From: Cryphonectria parasitica EP155
Lineage: Eukaryota; Ascomycota; Sordariomycetes; Diaporthales; Cryphonectriaceae
Assembly: GCF_011745365.1 (NCBI RefSeq)
Contig: NW_024468909.1
Location: 2,852,001 to 2,916,000, forward strand
Direction of reading: 5' to 3'
Length of the DNA: 64,000 nucleotides
Position numbers and translations under genes: made by a program. The notes below the pieces were generated by a model. It saw nothing but the letters and a program-made list of their open reading frames with translations. It did not search any database and was not told the DNA's origin. Below, one piece after another: positions 1 through 9,648 of this stretch (positions are counted from its first letter, which is position 1; each line of letters starts with the position of its first letter).

Positions 1-293
1 CACGCTCACGACCACGGTGGTCGGGTTCGACTGCGGCCCCTCTGCGCTTAGCCGTGCTGCTTGCGACGGAATCACTCCTGGACCTACGACGATTGCGGTC
101 ATCATCCACCGGTGGCGTGGCCATGCTGCCATTTGCACTCAAGACACCTGGGCTCTGGACCCTATTCGCCTCGCTACCAGGAATCTGGTAGCCTCGCGCC
201 CGGAGGGTCTTAAGACTAGTGTTCGGCAGGCCGTTGCGCATGGCCTTGGGGCCCTTTGGTGCATTGAGGGGCACGTCGGGCACAGGGGAGGAA

Positions 294-333
<40 letters not shown>

Positions 334-2490
334 GTGGCATGCCTCCGAAGCTGCCTCCTCGTTGATGATAGTTGCCCAACATGGGGGGTCCATTGAACCT
401 CATACGCGCATCTCCTGGATTTGGGCCCATGCCAGACGCATCATCTGACTGCACTGTCTCGATTGCGGAAAGTTGTTGTTGCTGACCAGGACCATCTGCT
501 GCATCTTGTCCATCTGGGGTGCTGGTGGTGATGGTTCCCTCAGCCTTGACGCTGTCGGCCACGTTCTGGCCATCTCCAGTCTTCTCTGCATCTTGCTGGT
601 GTTCGCCGCCTTCCTCGCTCGTCTGAGGACGAAGTGTGCGACCAAATTCGTCCACATTCTTGCCCACCTCGGCTTCAGCAGATGGAGATGTGGATGATAC
701 GTTCTGGACGGGTTGGGAGGCATGGGAGGGGCCCTGGGCCATCATGTTGGAACCGTATTGCTGCTGCTGGTGGTTCATGTGGTTGTTCTGGCCCTGGTAG
801 TTGCCTTGCTGTCCGTATCCATAACTGCCGCCGCGGCCAAAGTTGTTGCCGTAACCACCAGCACTACCACGGCCTCGGCCGCGGCCGCGAAAGTAGCCTC
901 CTCTGCCGCGGAAGTCATTGTACTGGTTGTGAGGGCCAAAATTACCTTGATTGTATCCTGTGTGGTAGCCAGAGTTAAAAGTTCCATAATCACCGTTACC
1001 CATGCCAGAAGCATTTGGATGATTGTAATTATTCTGGCCGTTATTCCATGATTGTGGTCCGCTCCAGTTCTCTTCGGTGCCAACACCACCACTGAACCCT
1101 CCCATGCCGCCGTTCATCATGCTCATGTCCATGCCTGGCGCACCGAAGCCACTGTTCATCTGGTACATGTTCATCATCGAGGGGTCCATGTTCATGCCGG
1201 GCATGCCTGCCACACAAAGAAACGAGAGAGAAAAACAGTCAGCGTTTGAACTTGTATCATGATAATGATGGTGGTGATGATGAATTGTTGTGGTGATGAT
1301 GAATTGTTGTGCTGATGATCAGGGACGAGTTAGATGTTGAAGTAGATGGATGGTTGAACTCACCCATCATAGGGAAACCGAAACCATTGGGCGCCATCCC
1401 GTTCTGCATGGCCATCATCATCTGCATCTGGTTCATCTGGCCAAAATCACCTCCACCCAGGTTCATGTTGGGAAACTGTCCGTTCATGCCGTTGAAACCG
1501 AATGCATTTGGAAAGGCAGCAGCAGGCTTCTGCTGGTCGTCCACATTTTCGATCTCGCCGCCCTCGTTCGACTCCCCTGGAGCTGCTGCCTCGGCACTGT
1601 CCCTCTCTTCGTTCTGCTCACCGCGGACTTCGAGCTGCTGCTGCTCTTCGCCCTCGGCTTCTCCCGCGCCCTGTTCGCCAGCCAGTGCAGTCTGCTTCCC
1701 AGGTTAGAATCCTAGAATGGCACATGAGACAGTCTACATAGAACACATACCTCGTCCTCAGCAGGTGGTGGCGGTAAGGTCTCCTGGTCCTCCGTCGCCG
1801 CAGCAGTGGCCGCGTCCTGTCCAGCAGAGGGACCATATTGTTGCAACTCAGTTGCCTGTCCGTCGCCCTGTGCAGACACATCGTCCGCAGGAGCTGCCTG
1901 CCGTACAGCAGACACATTTTCGGGAGGTGCAGGGATAGCACTAGGTCGGGCATCAATAGGTGTGATGGGGGTTATAGGCGTGACGTCCTTGGCTTGTGAG
2001 CTGTCTCGCTTCTTCTCGGCGGTCTTAAGGAAGGCTCTTGTCGTCATGCGAAGCTTGTTGTTGGGCTTGCAGTCATCGGCGGAGACGGGGTTGTGTTCGC
2101 AGACGGGGCAGGTGGATGGCAGCGTCAATTTGCCTGTCATTGTCAGTCGAGACGAGAGAGGGGAGGGAGAGAGGGAGGGAGGGTGAGAGGGTGAGAGGAA
2201 AGGGGTTAAAAGGCATACAGTTCTCGCAGATCATCTGCTCGCAGCAGGGGGTCTTGAAGGCGTTGACGGCCAGCTTGCTGCAGATGGCGCAGCGGAGCTT
2301 GAAGGGCACCTCGTCCTGTGGCAGCGAGCTAGTGAGAGGGCAGAGGTCAGTAGGCAGTGGTCGAGAAGCGCCTCAGAGGCTGCGAGGCTGCGAGGTTGGG
2401 AGTTTGGGGCGGAGTTTGGGGCGGAGGGGCATTGACATACCTGATGAGCTCGGCCAGGGCAGAAGTGACCGTCACGTAATTGGCTGCCAT
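1..2490 (-). CDS. RBBP6-pattern C4C4 RING protein with RGG/Q/M-rich tail (C-terminus beyond window)
   Basis: Five exons on the minus strand, 2441-2490, 2219-2328, 1751-2133, 1364-1691 and 1206 to the window edge, give at least 692 residues. Phase is kept at each junction and every intron has a CTGAC or CTAAC branch motif. Residues 30-65 hold an all-cysteine RING, CAIC, then CC at 45-46, CENC at 51-54 and CPVC at 62-65. This C-x2-C-x11-CC-x4-C-x2-C...C-x2-C order is the RBBP6/Mpe1 pattern, but I see no DWNN domain or zinc knuckle before it. The rest is low complexity: acidic and Q-rich, then M/N/G-rich, then an RGG/RG block (about 960-840), Q-rich stretches and a 12-alanine run. A RING plus RGG tail suggests an RNA-linked ubiquitin ligase, which is inference. 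The start is the first ATG before the conserved block. The stop codon is not visible. Confidence 0.8.
293..328 (-). repeat. GCA trinucleotide repeat coding poly-alanine
   Basis: Twelve alanine codons (mostly GCA, CTG on the plus strand) in the last visible exon of the RING gene. The reading frame fixed by the upstream exons gives alanine, not the glutamine or cysteine read in the other frames. Confidence 0.85.
1273..1310. repeat. 19-bp tandem duplication inside an intron
   Basis: Two adjacent copies of ggtgatgatgaattgttgt lie in the 157-nt fourth intron of the RING gene (1207-1363). The transcribed strand reads as a CA/TCA-rich repeat. No function is apparent. Confidence 0.85.
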
Positions 2491-3496
2491 GGTGACGGGC
2501 TCTGCGACAGGAGGAGAGAGGAGAGAGAGGACGAGGAAGGAAGAGGAAGGACTGTTCGCATGTGCAGTGGGAGAACTGCGGCGCGGGGTGCAACAGAAGG
2601 GCAGCACCAAACAGTCGCCTTCCGTTTGTTCAGAAGAATGAGTCCTGCAAAAAGTGTCTCTCCATCTGTAAGACACTCTGCTTCAGCTGCTGTTGATAAA
2701 AGAATAAGAACGCGACGCAGTCTGTGGCTGAGAGAACGAGAAGAAGGGTTGGCTTTTGGAGAGGTGCGTCCTTGTCGTTTTCGCCTTGGGTGACGCGAGC
2801 CGTGGGCCCTGGTCTGGTTCTCTTGCGCGGGCTGATGCAACTGTGCAAATTCTCAACCTACTTTGGGGCAAGGGTCTTCCGCCTGCAGGAGCACGGACCA
2901 TGCCCTCCCGCCTTATCAGCTAGCCGTTAGAGCCGTTATGCATGATGGAGAAATCGTCGCTTCTTCACATGGAGTTTGGAAGAGGAAAGCAAAGGGATTT
3001 TACAGATTGTGACCCTTCTAGAAGATACAACAATCTGCTAGCCAGGTCCATGCTGTACTGGGCGACATCTGTTTGCAATGATAACAACATGAACAAAAGA
3101 GATATTTGTTGCCTTTGAAAAACACCCACTTACAGTATAACCAAACTCTCCACCAATACTGGGGAGCAAGAAGCCATGCCTTGAAAAAGAAAGTAGGATT
3201 CGCTGTCTGATCAACATAAAACTTCAATACGATATTATCCCCCAAGTGACCTGCCCCTTGAGACCTATCACTCCCCCCTTTCCTAAAACATAACAGTGAA
3301 TGCAGATGCTTGCCTGATCGAGCCCACAACCGCCCTCGTGGCCATTTCCCCTACCCCATCGTCCTCTTGATCATCATCATCATCGTACACAGTACTGCCT
3401 CTTCACCGTACCCTCCTTCACTAGCAGCCCATCCAGCCATCCACACACACAAACACCACCGTCTTCTTCTCCCAGCTCTCATTTAACCTATCCACC
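2491..3496. other. Intergenic: RING gene promoter/leader and Rab5 3' side
   Basis: About 1 kb with no supportable reading frame. The part next to 2490 should be the 5' leader and promoter of the minus-strand RING gene. The part next to 3496, pyrimidine-rich with CA/TC stretches, should be the 3' UTR of the minus-strand Rab5 gene. Short ORFs here have no recognisable protein character. Confidence 0.6.
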
Positions 3497-4225
3497 CTAA
3501 CAAGCACAACCTTCCTTGCCAGCCTGGTCTCGAGGACCGCTCAGGTTCACCCTCTGTTCCTCGCCTCCCCTGCTGACGGCATTTGAGGCGCCCGCCCCCC
3601 TAGCACTCTTCAGCGATGTCTCCGGGATGGCGTTGGCGATTGCCGTGAACACCTCCGTAACGTTGTGCCCTGTCTTGGCGCTCGTCTCGAAGAACAGCAG
3701 CCCTTCCTCCTCCGCATATGCCTTGGCCTCCTCGGTGCTGACCTTCCTCGCATCGCCACCGTCGTCCGCCCCAGCAACCGCACCATCATCATCATCGTCC
3801 CCACCAGCAGGTGCGCCGCCGCCCGAGGAGGCGCTCGTCAGGTCCAGCTTGTTCCCGACCAGGGCAATCACGATGCCCGGACTCGCCTGGCGCTGCAGCT
3901 CGGCGACCCAGTGCTTGGCCTTGATGAGGCTGGTGGGCTTGGTGAGATCGTACACCACGAGGGCGGCCTGCGCGTTGCGGTAGTACATGGGCGCCAGCGA
4001 GGCGAAGCGCTCCTGGCCCGCCGTGTCCCAGATTTCAAATTTGATGGTGCGAGTCGGCAGGCTGCACTTTTGCGTCAGGAATGCCGCCCCGATCGTCGGC
4101 TCCTTGTTCTCCTGGAAGTCGTTGTTCACAAAGCGCAGCACTAGAGACGACTTGCCCACCGCCGCCTCGCCAAGCAGCACGAGCTTGACGCTGCTCGAGG
4201 GTTTGGGCGCGTTGGAGTCTGCCAT
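3497..4225 (-). CDS. RAB5: Rab5-family small GTPase with acidic insert
   Basis: Single exon, 242 aa. All five G-motifs are present: GEAAVGKS (19-26), T44 in EPTIG, WDTAGQE (66-72), NKLD (125-128) and ETSAK (180-184). The tail ends in C-A-C, a CXC double geranylgeranylation signal. The effector-region wording and [14 protein letters not shown] place it in the Rab5/Vps21/Ypt5 group, which controls early endosome identity and fusion through HOPS/CORVET-type tethers and PI 3-kinase. About 30 residues rich in Gly, Ala and Asp (about 130-161) sit between NKLD and the next helix. This is longer than in yeast Vps21, and similar inserts occur in filamentous-fungal Rab5 paralogues, from memory. It is divergent from KRI1 across a 2.7-kb spacer. 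Which Rab5 paralogue this is cannot be decided from sequence alone. Confidence 0.93.
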   Translation of the reverse strand: MADSNAPKPSSSVKLVLLGEAAVGKSSLVLRFVNNDFQENKEPTIGAAFLTQKCSLPTRTIKFEIWDTAGQERFASLAPMYYRNAQAALVVYDLTKPTSLIKAKHWVAELQRQASPGIVIALVGNKLDLTSASSGGGAPAGGDDDDDGAVAGADDGGDARKVSTEEAKAYAEEEGLLFFETSAKTGHNVTEVFTAIANAIPETSLKSARGAGASNAVSRGGEEQRVNLSGPRDQAGKEGCAC

Positions 4226-4692
4226 TTTTTTCTCTTTATTTTTTGCTTTTTTCTTCCGAGGTCGTATGTGTTAAAGTGTGTGTGTGTGGTTTAAGAGACC
4301 GTTTCGTTGGGAGGAGGTGGCGGTCTTGTCTGTCTGTCTGTCTGATGGAGCTGCTGTTGGTGGAGCTTTTTGTATGTCGTCGGAAGATGGCGGGGAGGTG
4401 TTTTCGAGATATTCGTTATCGCTGGAATTGGATGGGGAACGGAGAATTGAGATTGATGGTACAGCGTCGGCAGCTGTTGAGATTGATTGTGTGGTAATGA
4501 TGATGGTTGGTGAGAAGGAAGGAAAGTTGGGCGATGGCTGTGTTGGGTGGGGGGTCTGGTTGCTGGGTGTGTCGGTTGGAAGTTGCCTTATGCCTTACGC
4601 CTTGTGCCTGTGAACAGCGTCTGGCCTGCTTCAGCGTGACGTCTGGTCCCACTGCGGCGCCTGTAACGCAATGCCTCACTGGGCTGGTCATT

Positions 4693-4710
4693 CTTATCTT
4701 ATCCGCTAAT
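4693..4710. promoter_or_regulatory. Double GATA element, copy 1 (Rab5 side)
   Basis: cttatcttatccgctaat contains two overlapping TTATC cores, that is GATAAGATAAG on the other strand, the HGATAR sites bound by fungal GATA factors. It lies about 470 bp upstream of the Rab5 start. A copy with one mismatch is at 6668-6685. Confidence 0.5.
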
Positions 4711-5787
4711 GACGCGCGATTGTGGCTGCCTCAAGCTGAGTTCGCGCCACCTGGCTGAGCTTCGAGATCACGGCTCTCTTTATATGCCTTCCAAAATTGT
4801 TACAGTTATAAATCTGATACCAAAATAATGAGATCTATGTTACTATTTAGGGGTGGAATTGAACTTGGACGCAGTTGCAAGAAAGGACTGACGCCGAATC
4901 AATAGGCAAGGGCCCAGTCGACCCGAGCGTGCCGGTGTAAAGAAAACTACCGCGAAAGAGGATCGAGATGACATAACAGAATGAAAGAAGAAGAAAAAAA
5001 TCTCATACTTCTTTCCAGAGGTCTCGAAATTAAAGAAGACGAGTTGTCTAATTGTTGTTCTCTGTCTGAAAAAATAGTGGAAGGGAGTAATACCCTTGTA
5101 ACTGTACCACAACCTCATGATCCACCTGTATTCCCTGTCCTAAGTTCGACATGACTGGCCACCCCAACATTGCCACAACAATACTAGCAGGATGAAGTTC
5201 TACCCAGCGGCAACAGTGGGATCTTGCGAGTTTATTGTAAGGTCGGATGCAGTACAGAGATTTACTCGAATAGCGCTGGCATGGTTATAGTCCACAAGAT
5301 CCTTTCCCTAGCAGGCTAGTTTTCAAGCATATCCGACATATTCAACATAAACGATATGAAGCACGAGATTTCTGTATTAGCAAGACTGATCAGTGCCCCT
5401 CTCATAAGATATAGTCTCCCAGAATGCGGACTACCTTCTTTATTACGTAGCCTAAGGAAGTTCACCGTGCCACCTGTCGAGATCGGGCTCGATACAAACA
5501 ATGATGTTGATATATTTCGAGTACCATGTCCGACCTTCCCCAGAGAAGACGGCGGCTGAGTTAGGCCGAGACTGGTCAGTAACACTCACTCAAGCAGACG
5601 TTCCTCCCTCCTCTTCCCAAGATGCCAAATTATAGTCGACAATATCTAGGCAAGAACATTCCGGTGATTATTTGTCTGCGTATGATCGTGCATTATCCAA
5701 GTAGACTACGGCAGCGTAACGTTGGTCTTTCCCAGTACTTTGAGCCCTGCGTCTTGTCCGGGGCCGACGTGAGCTCTGGCCTTCTCA

Positions 5788-5793
5788 CACGTG
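5788..5793. promoter_or_regulatory. Single CACGTG E-box
   Basis: Palindromic CACGTG in the middle of the Rab5/KRI1 spacer. This is the core site of bHLH factors such as Cbf1 and Pho4 types. It is isolated and may be fortuitous. Confidence 0.3.
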
Positions 5794-6430
5794 CTTATGA
5801 TCCGGCGTGACTATCAAGGCCTTGCCCGCGTGACATGCGGAAAAGCCAGCCTACAAACATAATGCTGGGCTGTCCTCTCCAGTTAGTATATAGCAGGAAT
5901 CTAAAGTTAGGGGTTTGAAGCGCGCATTTCGCAGTTAGCCTCTGCGCACAAAGAAGGCCTTGATTAGCAGATGGCTGAGTACATACTTGAAGAGTTAATA
6001 TTTGGCAGAACGAAAAACCAAATTAATATAAGAAAGTACCTACCTCGTTTTGATGATCTTCAATGCTCCCACTAAGGATCACTCATACCCTACGCTTCGC
6101 TTAATCGATCAAGCACAATCACAATACCCAAGATTTCTCTTAACAAGACAAGCCCTTCCACACATGACCGGTAGTATGAATTTTGTGCGCAGAACATAAC
6201 CTTGTCACTTCAAATACTGCAAATTATGCATCATTGATCACTTCCACTTCAATTTCTTAAGGAACAGACGGAAGTAGCAGCCAAGTCGCAAGGTACTTAG
6301 CCATCAGCTCTTACGACGGCAGTCCCGACTCCTTGTGTGCTTGCCTTGTTTGTGAAGTCACTCTTACCTTCAGACAAGAACTGCACAGACAAATCCGTAC
6401 ACCGCAGCTCCAACCCTGTTTCATAAGAGA

Positions 6431-6447
6431 CACGTGTCGCTCACGTG
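6431..6447. promoter_or_regulatory. Paired CACGTG E-boxes, 11 bp apart
   Basis: Two perfect CACGTG palindromes (6431-6436 and 6442-6447) are spaced 11 bp start to start, about one helical turn, so they face the same side of the helix. They lie about 530 bp upstream of the KRI1 start. This arrangement fits cooperative binding by a bHLH dimer pair; that use is inferred. Confidence 0.45.
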
Positions 6448-6667
6448 TTTCCGGCCTTCAGGATTCGGATCCAAGTGTTCTTTTTCAAGATAGTCAAGCT
6501 CGCGAATGCACGTCTTCGAATGATGTCTTCGTTGTTTGGGACAGAAGTGGAACACGCTAGCTTACCACTGGCATAGCAGACTATCCACCCAACCATCCAG
6601 CTGATTGGCAGGCGCGACAACGGGGGAGCCACGAGCCCCTCCACGAGTCTTCCCTAGGCTTGAGATC

Positions 6668-6685
6668 CTTATCTTATCTGCTAAT
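6668..6685. promoter_or_regulatory. Double GATA element, copy 2 (KRI1 side)
   Basis: cttatcttatctgctaat matches the 4693-4710 copy at 17 of 18 positions and is in the same orientation. It lies about 290 bp upstream of the KRI1 start. Confidence 0.5.
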
Positions 6686-6971
6686 CCCTGCTCAGCCAAA
6701 AAAAAATAAAAAATAAAAAATAAACAATAAAAAAAGTCCTAAACCAGAAAGTACCCTCGTCTTAAGGCGGCTTGAAGATTTTGATTTCATCCAACCTTGG
6801 AATCTTTCCTTCTAGTAAATCACCGGATTTCAGTTACTGTACACCAATCTGTTCTTGCCATTCCCTATGTGTGGTGGTTCTTGGCGCTTGCCAGTGGAAT
6901 AGGCAAGCACTCGCCCCCATATTAAATTCAGCAGCGCCAACGCGCTCGAACCTCATCAAGACGCGACCAAG

Positions 6972-8480
6972 ATGGCCAACACGAAGAAGAACCTGTTCGA
7001 CGAGGATGGCTCGGACGATGGCATTAGCAGCGCCGGCAAAGACTTCCATGGTGCAGGCGCTGCCGACCTGAAGATCAATGAGGAGTATGCACGCCGCTTC
7101 GAGCACAACAAGAAGCGCGCAGAGATGCATAGACGTACGCCCCCCCCCCCCTTCTTTTCCGTCCTTCCTCGCCCTTTGCAATATAGCCCCTACTAACTGA
7201 GTATCTGGTAACGATGATAATAGTCGAGGAAAAGTACAAAACACGAGCCTCCAACGGCCGAGACGATGATGAGGACGATGACGAGGACTCCTCCTCAGAC
7301 GAGACGGAGGATGAGGAGGGCTTCCTAGCCACCGAGGAGCTCGACGCCGAGATCTCCGCCACTCTCCAGGCCATCAAGAACAAAGACCCCAGGATCTACG
7401 ACAAGGAGGCCAAGTTCTTCCGCTCCATAGACGAGGAGGACGGCGGGGCCGCTACGCCCAAGGAGAAGAAGACCAAGCCCATGTTCCTGCACGACTATCA
7501 CCGCGAGCGCTACATGGCGGGCGACACTGGCGCGGACGAAGAGGAGGCAGCGGCGCCCAGGACGTTCGTGCAGGAGCAGGCGGATTTGAAGAAGAACATC
7601 CTGGCCGAGATCAATGCTGCGGCCGACGAGGACGACGATGAGGACGACGAGGATGCGTTCATCAAGGCGAAGCCCGGCGCCAAGATGACCCAGACGACCG
7701 AGGGCGGCGTAGTGCACCCGTCGCGGCAGGAGAGAATCAAGCCCAAGGACGTGGACCCGTCGCTCGCCGACAAAGACCCGGAGCTGTACCTATCCAACTT
7801 CATGGCGTCGAGGGCGTGGGCCTCAGGGGACGGCGGGAACAAGTGGCAGGCGTTCGAGTCAGACGAGGGGGAGGGCAACGACGACGCCGACGAGTGGGAG
7901 ACGGCCTATAACCTCCGCTTTGAGGATCCGGCCAAGAGCAACGAGATGCTCATGTCGTACTCGCGTAAGGTCGTCGAGGCACGTACGGTCCGGCGGGAGG
8001 AGCTCAAGGGCAGGAAGCGCCAGCGCGAGCTAGAAAAGGAGAGAAAAGCCGAGGAGAAGAGGCTGCGGCACGAGGAGCGCGCCAGGTTAAAACGCCTCAA
8101 AATCGAGGAGGCCGAGGAGAAACTCAAGAAGATCAAGAAGGCAGCCGGCCTCAAGGGCAAGGAGCTCAGGGACGACGAGTGGATGCAGCTGCTCGACGGC
8201 ACCTGGGAGAACGACCAGTGGGAGGAGGAGATGAACAGGCGCTTCGGCGAGGCTTATTACGCAGAGGCGGATGAGGGCTCGGGTTCGGATGCGGAGGACG
8301 AAGAGGGCGACGACAACGACGACGGCGGCAAGTCGAACAAGAAGAAAAAGCCCAAGAAGCCAAAGTGGGATGACGACATCGACATCAAGGATATCATGCC
8401 CGACTTTGAGGACGAAGAGAGCAAGCCCAAGATCAGCCTATCCGACTTGGAAGCCGAGGGCGAGGAGCAAAATGAAGGGA

Positions 8481-8529
<49 letters not shown>

Positions 8530-9118
8530 AGACAAAGACGAAGACGGATCGCGCCCCTCCAAGAAGAAGCGCAAGACAACCAAGGACCACAAGGCCGAGC
8601 GCCAGGCCGCCAAGCGCACCGCCCGCCAGGAGCGCGCCAAGCTCGAGGCCCTCGTCGACGCGCGCATGGAGCTCGACGACCCCACCGTCCTCTCCACCTC
8701 CCGCAAGAACGCCACCAAACCTTCCTCGTCCTCCTCCGCGCCCGCAGCAGCAGCCTTCCGCTACCGCGAGACCAGCCCCCAGTCCTTCGGCCTCACGGCC
8801 CGCGACATTCTGCTCGCGCCCTCGGACGCCGCGCTCAACGAGTTTGCGGGCCTCAAGAAGCTGGCCACGTGGCGCGACGCCGACAAGAAGAAGAAGGACA
8901 AGAAGCGGCTCGGCAAGAAGGCCCGGCTGCGGGAGTGGCGGCGCGAGGTCTTTGGTAGGGAGTTTGAGCACTCGGGCCCTACTTTTGGGTTCGGCGGGGT
9001 GGGAGGAGAGGGTGGTGAGGAGGCGGCGGAGGAGGAGGCGGCAGACGGGAGGGCTGGGGAGGGCAAGAAGAAGAGGAAGAGGTCCAAGGGGAAAAAGAAG
9101 GCTACCTCTGCTGCGTAA
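6972..9118 (+). CDS. KRI1: Kri1-like 90S/40S ribosome biogenesis factor
   Basis: Two exons (6972-7134 and 7224-9118) give 685 aa. The 89-nt intron has an ACTAAC branch motif, and joining restores the conserved RRFEHNKKRAEMHRLEEKY block. Kri1 partners Krr1 in the nucleolus and is needed for early 40S assembly and 18S rRNA formation. Supporting regions are the acidic N-terminal segments, the KxKP-type basic/acidic central Kri1 region with long charged coiled-coil-like helices (about 290-420), a 15-Asp run, and the Kri1 C-terminal block beginning FRYRETSPQSFGLTARDIL, followed by a lysine-rich nucleolar-type tail. It is somewhat longer than yeast Kri1 (591 aa) because of acidic tracts. A C-homopolymer follows the 5' splice site inside the intron. 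It is divergent from Rab5 and convergent with the Zn2Cys6 gene. Confidence 0.95.
8483..8527 (+). repeat. GAC repeat coding 15 aspartates
   Basis: Fifteen perfect GAC codons within the KRI1 acidic region. Its perfection at nucleotide level suggests slippage-prone expansion; aspartate length is probably variable between isolates. Confidence 0.9.
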
Positions 9119-9648
9119 TTCCAGAAACCAGATACCAAACTTATATCCTCACTCCATAGCCTTCACAAGGCATGATGTACATTTCATTCCTTTTCCAAAC
9201 CCCGTCCGTCTCTTCTCGTAAAGCACCTCAAGTGTGTAAGAATTTCTAGGACAGCTTGATTTTGACAATAAGCTACTGAGACCCAACCGCCGATGAAAAA
9301 GGCAAAAGAGGTACAAGATCGGCCATCCAATCTCTGTATCGCCATGCGCCCGTGTTCCCCAGTATTTCCAGATGCATGACTTGACTCCGGGCCCTTTTAA
9401 TATTATCAATTCGCCGGTTTCCCCCTTCCCCCCTTTCCCACCCCGGGATCCAAACACTGCCTGAAGACTCCAAGCCCCATCCCAAAAGCATACCGACCAC
9501 TTCACTTCAATACATTCAAGTACGTACATGTCTGATAAGAAACTGTTGTTTAAACCATGGAAACAGATTGGGTATGCTCTCTCTCGGTTCCTGTCTTTCT
9601 CTCTCTTCCCTGCGCCTCAAGTCGAGGCTCTTCAGATATCATCATCCC
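9119..9648. other. Convergent 3' region, KRI1 and Zn2Cys6 gene
   Basis: About 530 bp between two stop codons. It should hold both 3' UTRs and polyadenylation signals. No coding character was seen. Confidence 0.6.

Larger units (their letters stand above)
4226..6971. other. Divergent Rab5/KRI1 intergene, partly AT-rich
   Basis: A 2.7-kb spacer between two divergent housekeeping genes. Next to Rab5 it carries a TCTG tetramer run near 4326-4343. The middle part (about 4780-6660) is visibly more AT-rich than its flanks and has only short ORFs (for example 5316-5585 minus and 5622-5810 plus) that I cannot assign. An A-rich, T-interrupted tract sits at about 6699-6736. Near-identical double-GATA elements lie at the two ends, and paired CACGTG boxes lie near KRI1. 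The AT-rich core could be an old insertion, but no terminal repeats or transposase remnants were recognised. Confidence 0.55.

Noticed and set aside
17..448. Plus-strand cysteine-run ORF and minus-strand glutamine-run ORF at the window start
   Set aside because: Both are shadows of the alanine-coding GCA repeat in the RING gene frame.
1261..1320. TGATGA and CTGA words in an intron, resembling a C/D snoRNA
   Set aside because: They lie on the strand opposite to transcription of the host intron and are explained by a 19-bp tandem repeat.
5316..5585. Facing ORFs in the AT-rich Rab5/KRI1 spacer, considered as a transposon fragment
   Set aside because: No transposase, reverse transcriptase or terminal repeat could be recognised, and clear RIP-type base bias was not evident by eye.
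8257..8971. Serine-run and valine-run minus-strand ORFs
   Set aside because: They are antisense shadows of the aspartate-rich KRI1 coding sequence.
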